Source: Paracoccaceae bacterium
GTDB taxonomy: Bacteria; Pseudomonadota; Alphaproteobacteria; Rhodobacterales; Rhodobacteraceae
Assembly: GCA_016938875.1 (NCBI GenBank)
Contig: JAFGTV010000001.1
Coordinates: forward strand, 62,001 to 126,000
DNA: 64,000 nucleotides
Direction: 5' to 3'
The notes below the pieces were generated by a model, which saw nothing but the letters and a program-made list of their open reading frames with translations, did not search any database and was not told where the DNA came from. The stretch's first letter is position 1, and each line of letters begins with the position of its first letter. The position numbers and the translations under genes were made by a program. This document shows positions 62,942 through 64,000 of this stretch, piece after piece.

Positions 62942-63039
62942 GTGATCCTCCGGTCTGGCGCGGGATGACCCTAGGCAGCGCCCGCCCGTGCCGCAAGCCA
63001 CCCCTTGCCCAGCGCCGTGATTTGCGGTTTTGTCCGGCC

Positions 63040-64000
63040 ATGATCGGACCCCGTTACACCGCGCTCGTCCAGAGCCTGCCCGCCACCGTTCCCTTTGTCG
63101 GTCCCGAAACCCAGGAACGCAGTCGCGGCCGCCCATTTCGCGCCCGCCTTGGCGCGAACGAAAGCATTTTCGGCCCCTCGCCCCGGGCCGTGGCCGCGAT
63201 GCAGCAGGCCGCCGCCGAGACTTGGAAATACGGCGACGCACAGAATCACGACCTGCGCCAGGCGCTGGCCGCCGATCTGGGCGTGGCCCCGCATCACGTG
63301 ATGGTCGGCGAGGGGATCGACGGGCTGCTGGGCTACCTGGTTCGCATGCTGGTGGCGCCGGGCGATGCGGTCGTGACCTCCCAGGGGGCCTATCCGACCT
63401 TCAACTACCACGTGTCCGGCTTTGGCGGGGTGCTGCACAAGGTGCCCTATGCGGGGGACCACGAGGATCCCGAGGCGCTGATCGCCCGCGCGACCGAGGT
63501 CGGCGCCAAGCTGGTTTACCTGTCGAACCCCGACAACCCGATGGGCAGTTGGCACCCCGCCGACCGCATCCAGGCAATGATCGACGCGGTGCCCGAGGGC
63601 ACGCTGATGATCCTCGACGAGGCCTATATCGAGTTCGCCCCCGCGGGCACCGCCCCCCCCATCGACCCCGAGGATCCGCGGGTGATCCGCATGCGCACCT
63701 TCTCCAAGGCCCATGGCATGGCCGGCGCGCGGGTCGGCTATGCGGTGGGCGCGGCGCCGCTGATCGAGGGGTTCGACAAGGTGCGCAACCATTTCGGCAT
63801 GTGCCGGATCAGCCAGGCGGGCGCGTTGGCCGCGCTGGGCGATCCCGACTGGCTGGCCTGGGTCAAGGGGCAGGTGGCCACCGCGCGCGACCGCATCGCC
63901 GGGATCGCCGGCGAGAACGGGCTGGTGGCGCTGCCCTCTGGCACCAATTTCGTGACGGTGGATTGCGGCGGGGATGGCGATTTCGCCCGCCGGGTGCTGG
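63040..64000 (+). CDS. PLP-dependent aminotransferase (histidinol-phosphate aminotransferase-like), truncated by window end
   Basis: ARLGANESIFGPSPRAVAAM, YLSNPDNPMGSWHP, LDEAYIEF, RTFSKAHGMAGARVGYAVG; open to window edge, absent from ORF track. Confidence 0.88.
   Translation, partial: MIGPRYTALVQSLPATVPFVGPETQERSRGRPFRARLGANESIFGPSPRAVAAMQQAAAETWKYGDAQNHDLRQALAADLGVAPHHVMVGEGIDGLLGYLVRMLVAPGDAVVTSQGAYPTFNYHVSGFGGVLHKVPYAGDHEDPEALIARATEVGAKLVYLSNPDNPMGSWHPADRIQAMIDAVPEGTLMILDEAYIEFAPAGTAPPIDPEDPRVIRMRTFSKAHGMAGARVGYAVGAAPLIEGFDKVRNHFGMCRISQAGALAALGDPDWLAWVKGQVATARDRIAGIAGENGLVALPSGTNFVTVDCGGDGDFARRVL

Overview
This 64 kb window is an ordinary-looking chromosomal segment from a GC-rich alphaproteobacterium, probably Rhodobacteraceae. 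I inferred that from the protein families and gene order. It is dense with core genes: malQ(partial)-pgm, truA, ycjX/ycjF-like, ileS, pcs, xerC, a transaldolase, priA, msrA, prmA, ruvCAB, the full ybgC-tolQRAB-pal-cpoB operon, tilS, ftsH, fhs-chorismate mutase-folD, an Lhr-type helicase with PdeM, dtd, rluB-like, tadA, purU, gatCA, rnpB, rpmG and the pha locus (phaZ / phaC-phaP-phaR). I saw no tRNA, rRNA, CRISPR array, IS element or prophage. The best candidate for an under-described system is the minus-strand block 40229-45708. It encodes a 27-aa membrane microprotein (below the ORF-track cutoff), an XpaC-family protein, a TelA-family protein, a DUF2927-type lipoprotein, an SPFH protein with a GYF_2-like C-terminus, and a membrane-anchored double zinc-ribbon protein. 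It looks like an envelope-stress module resembling Bacillus ydjGHI/xpaC-yaaN parts, with no PspA in the window. Other notable signals are a dispersed 24-bp repeat that forms long palindromes between convergent genes, PhaR operator sites positioned inside the phaP promoter, a palindromic AT-rich operator/promoter for a membrane LytTR regulator, an FNR-like box between a YeeE/YedE transporter and a cupin gene, an rnpB promoter embedded in the upstream CDS, and a structured ileS leader. All family assignments are from reading the translated sequence; no database search was run.
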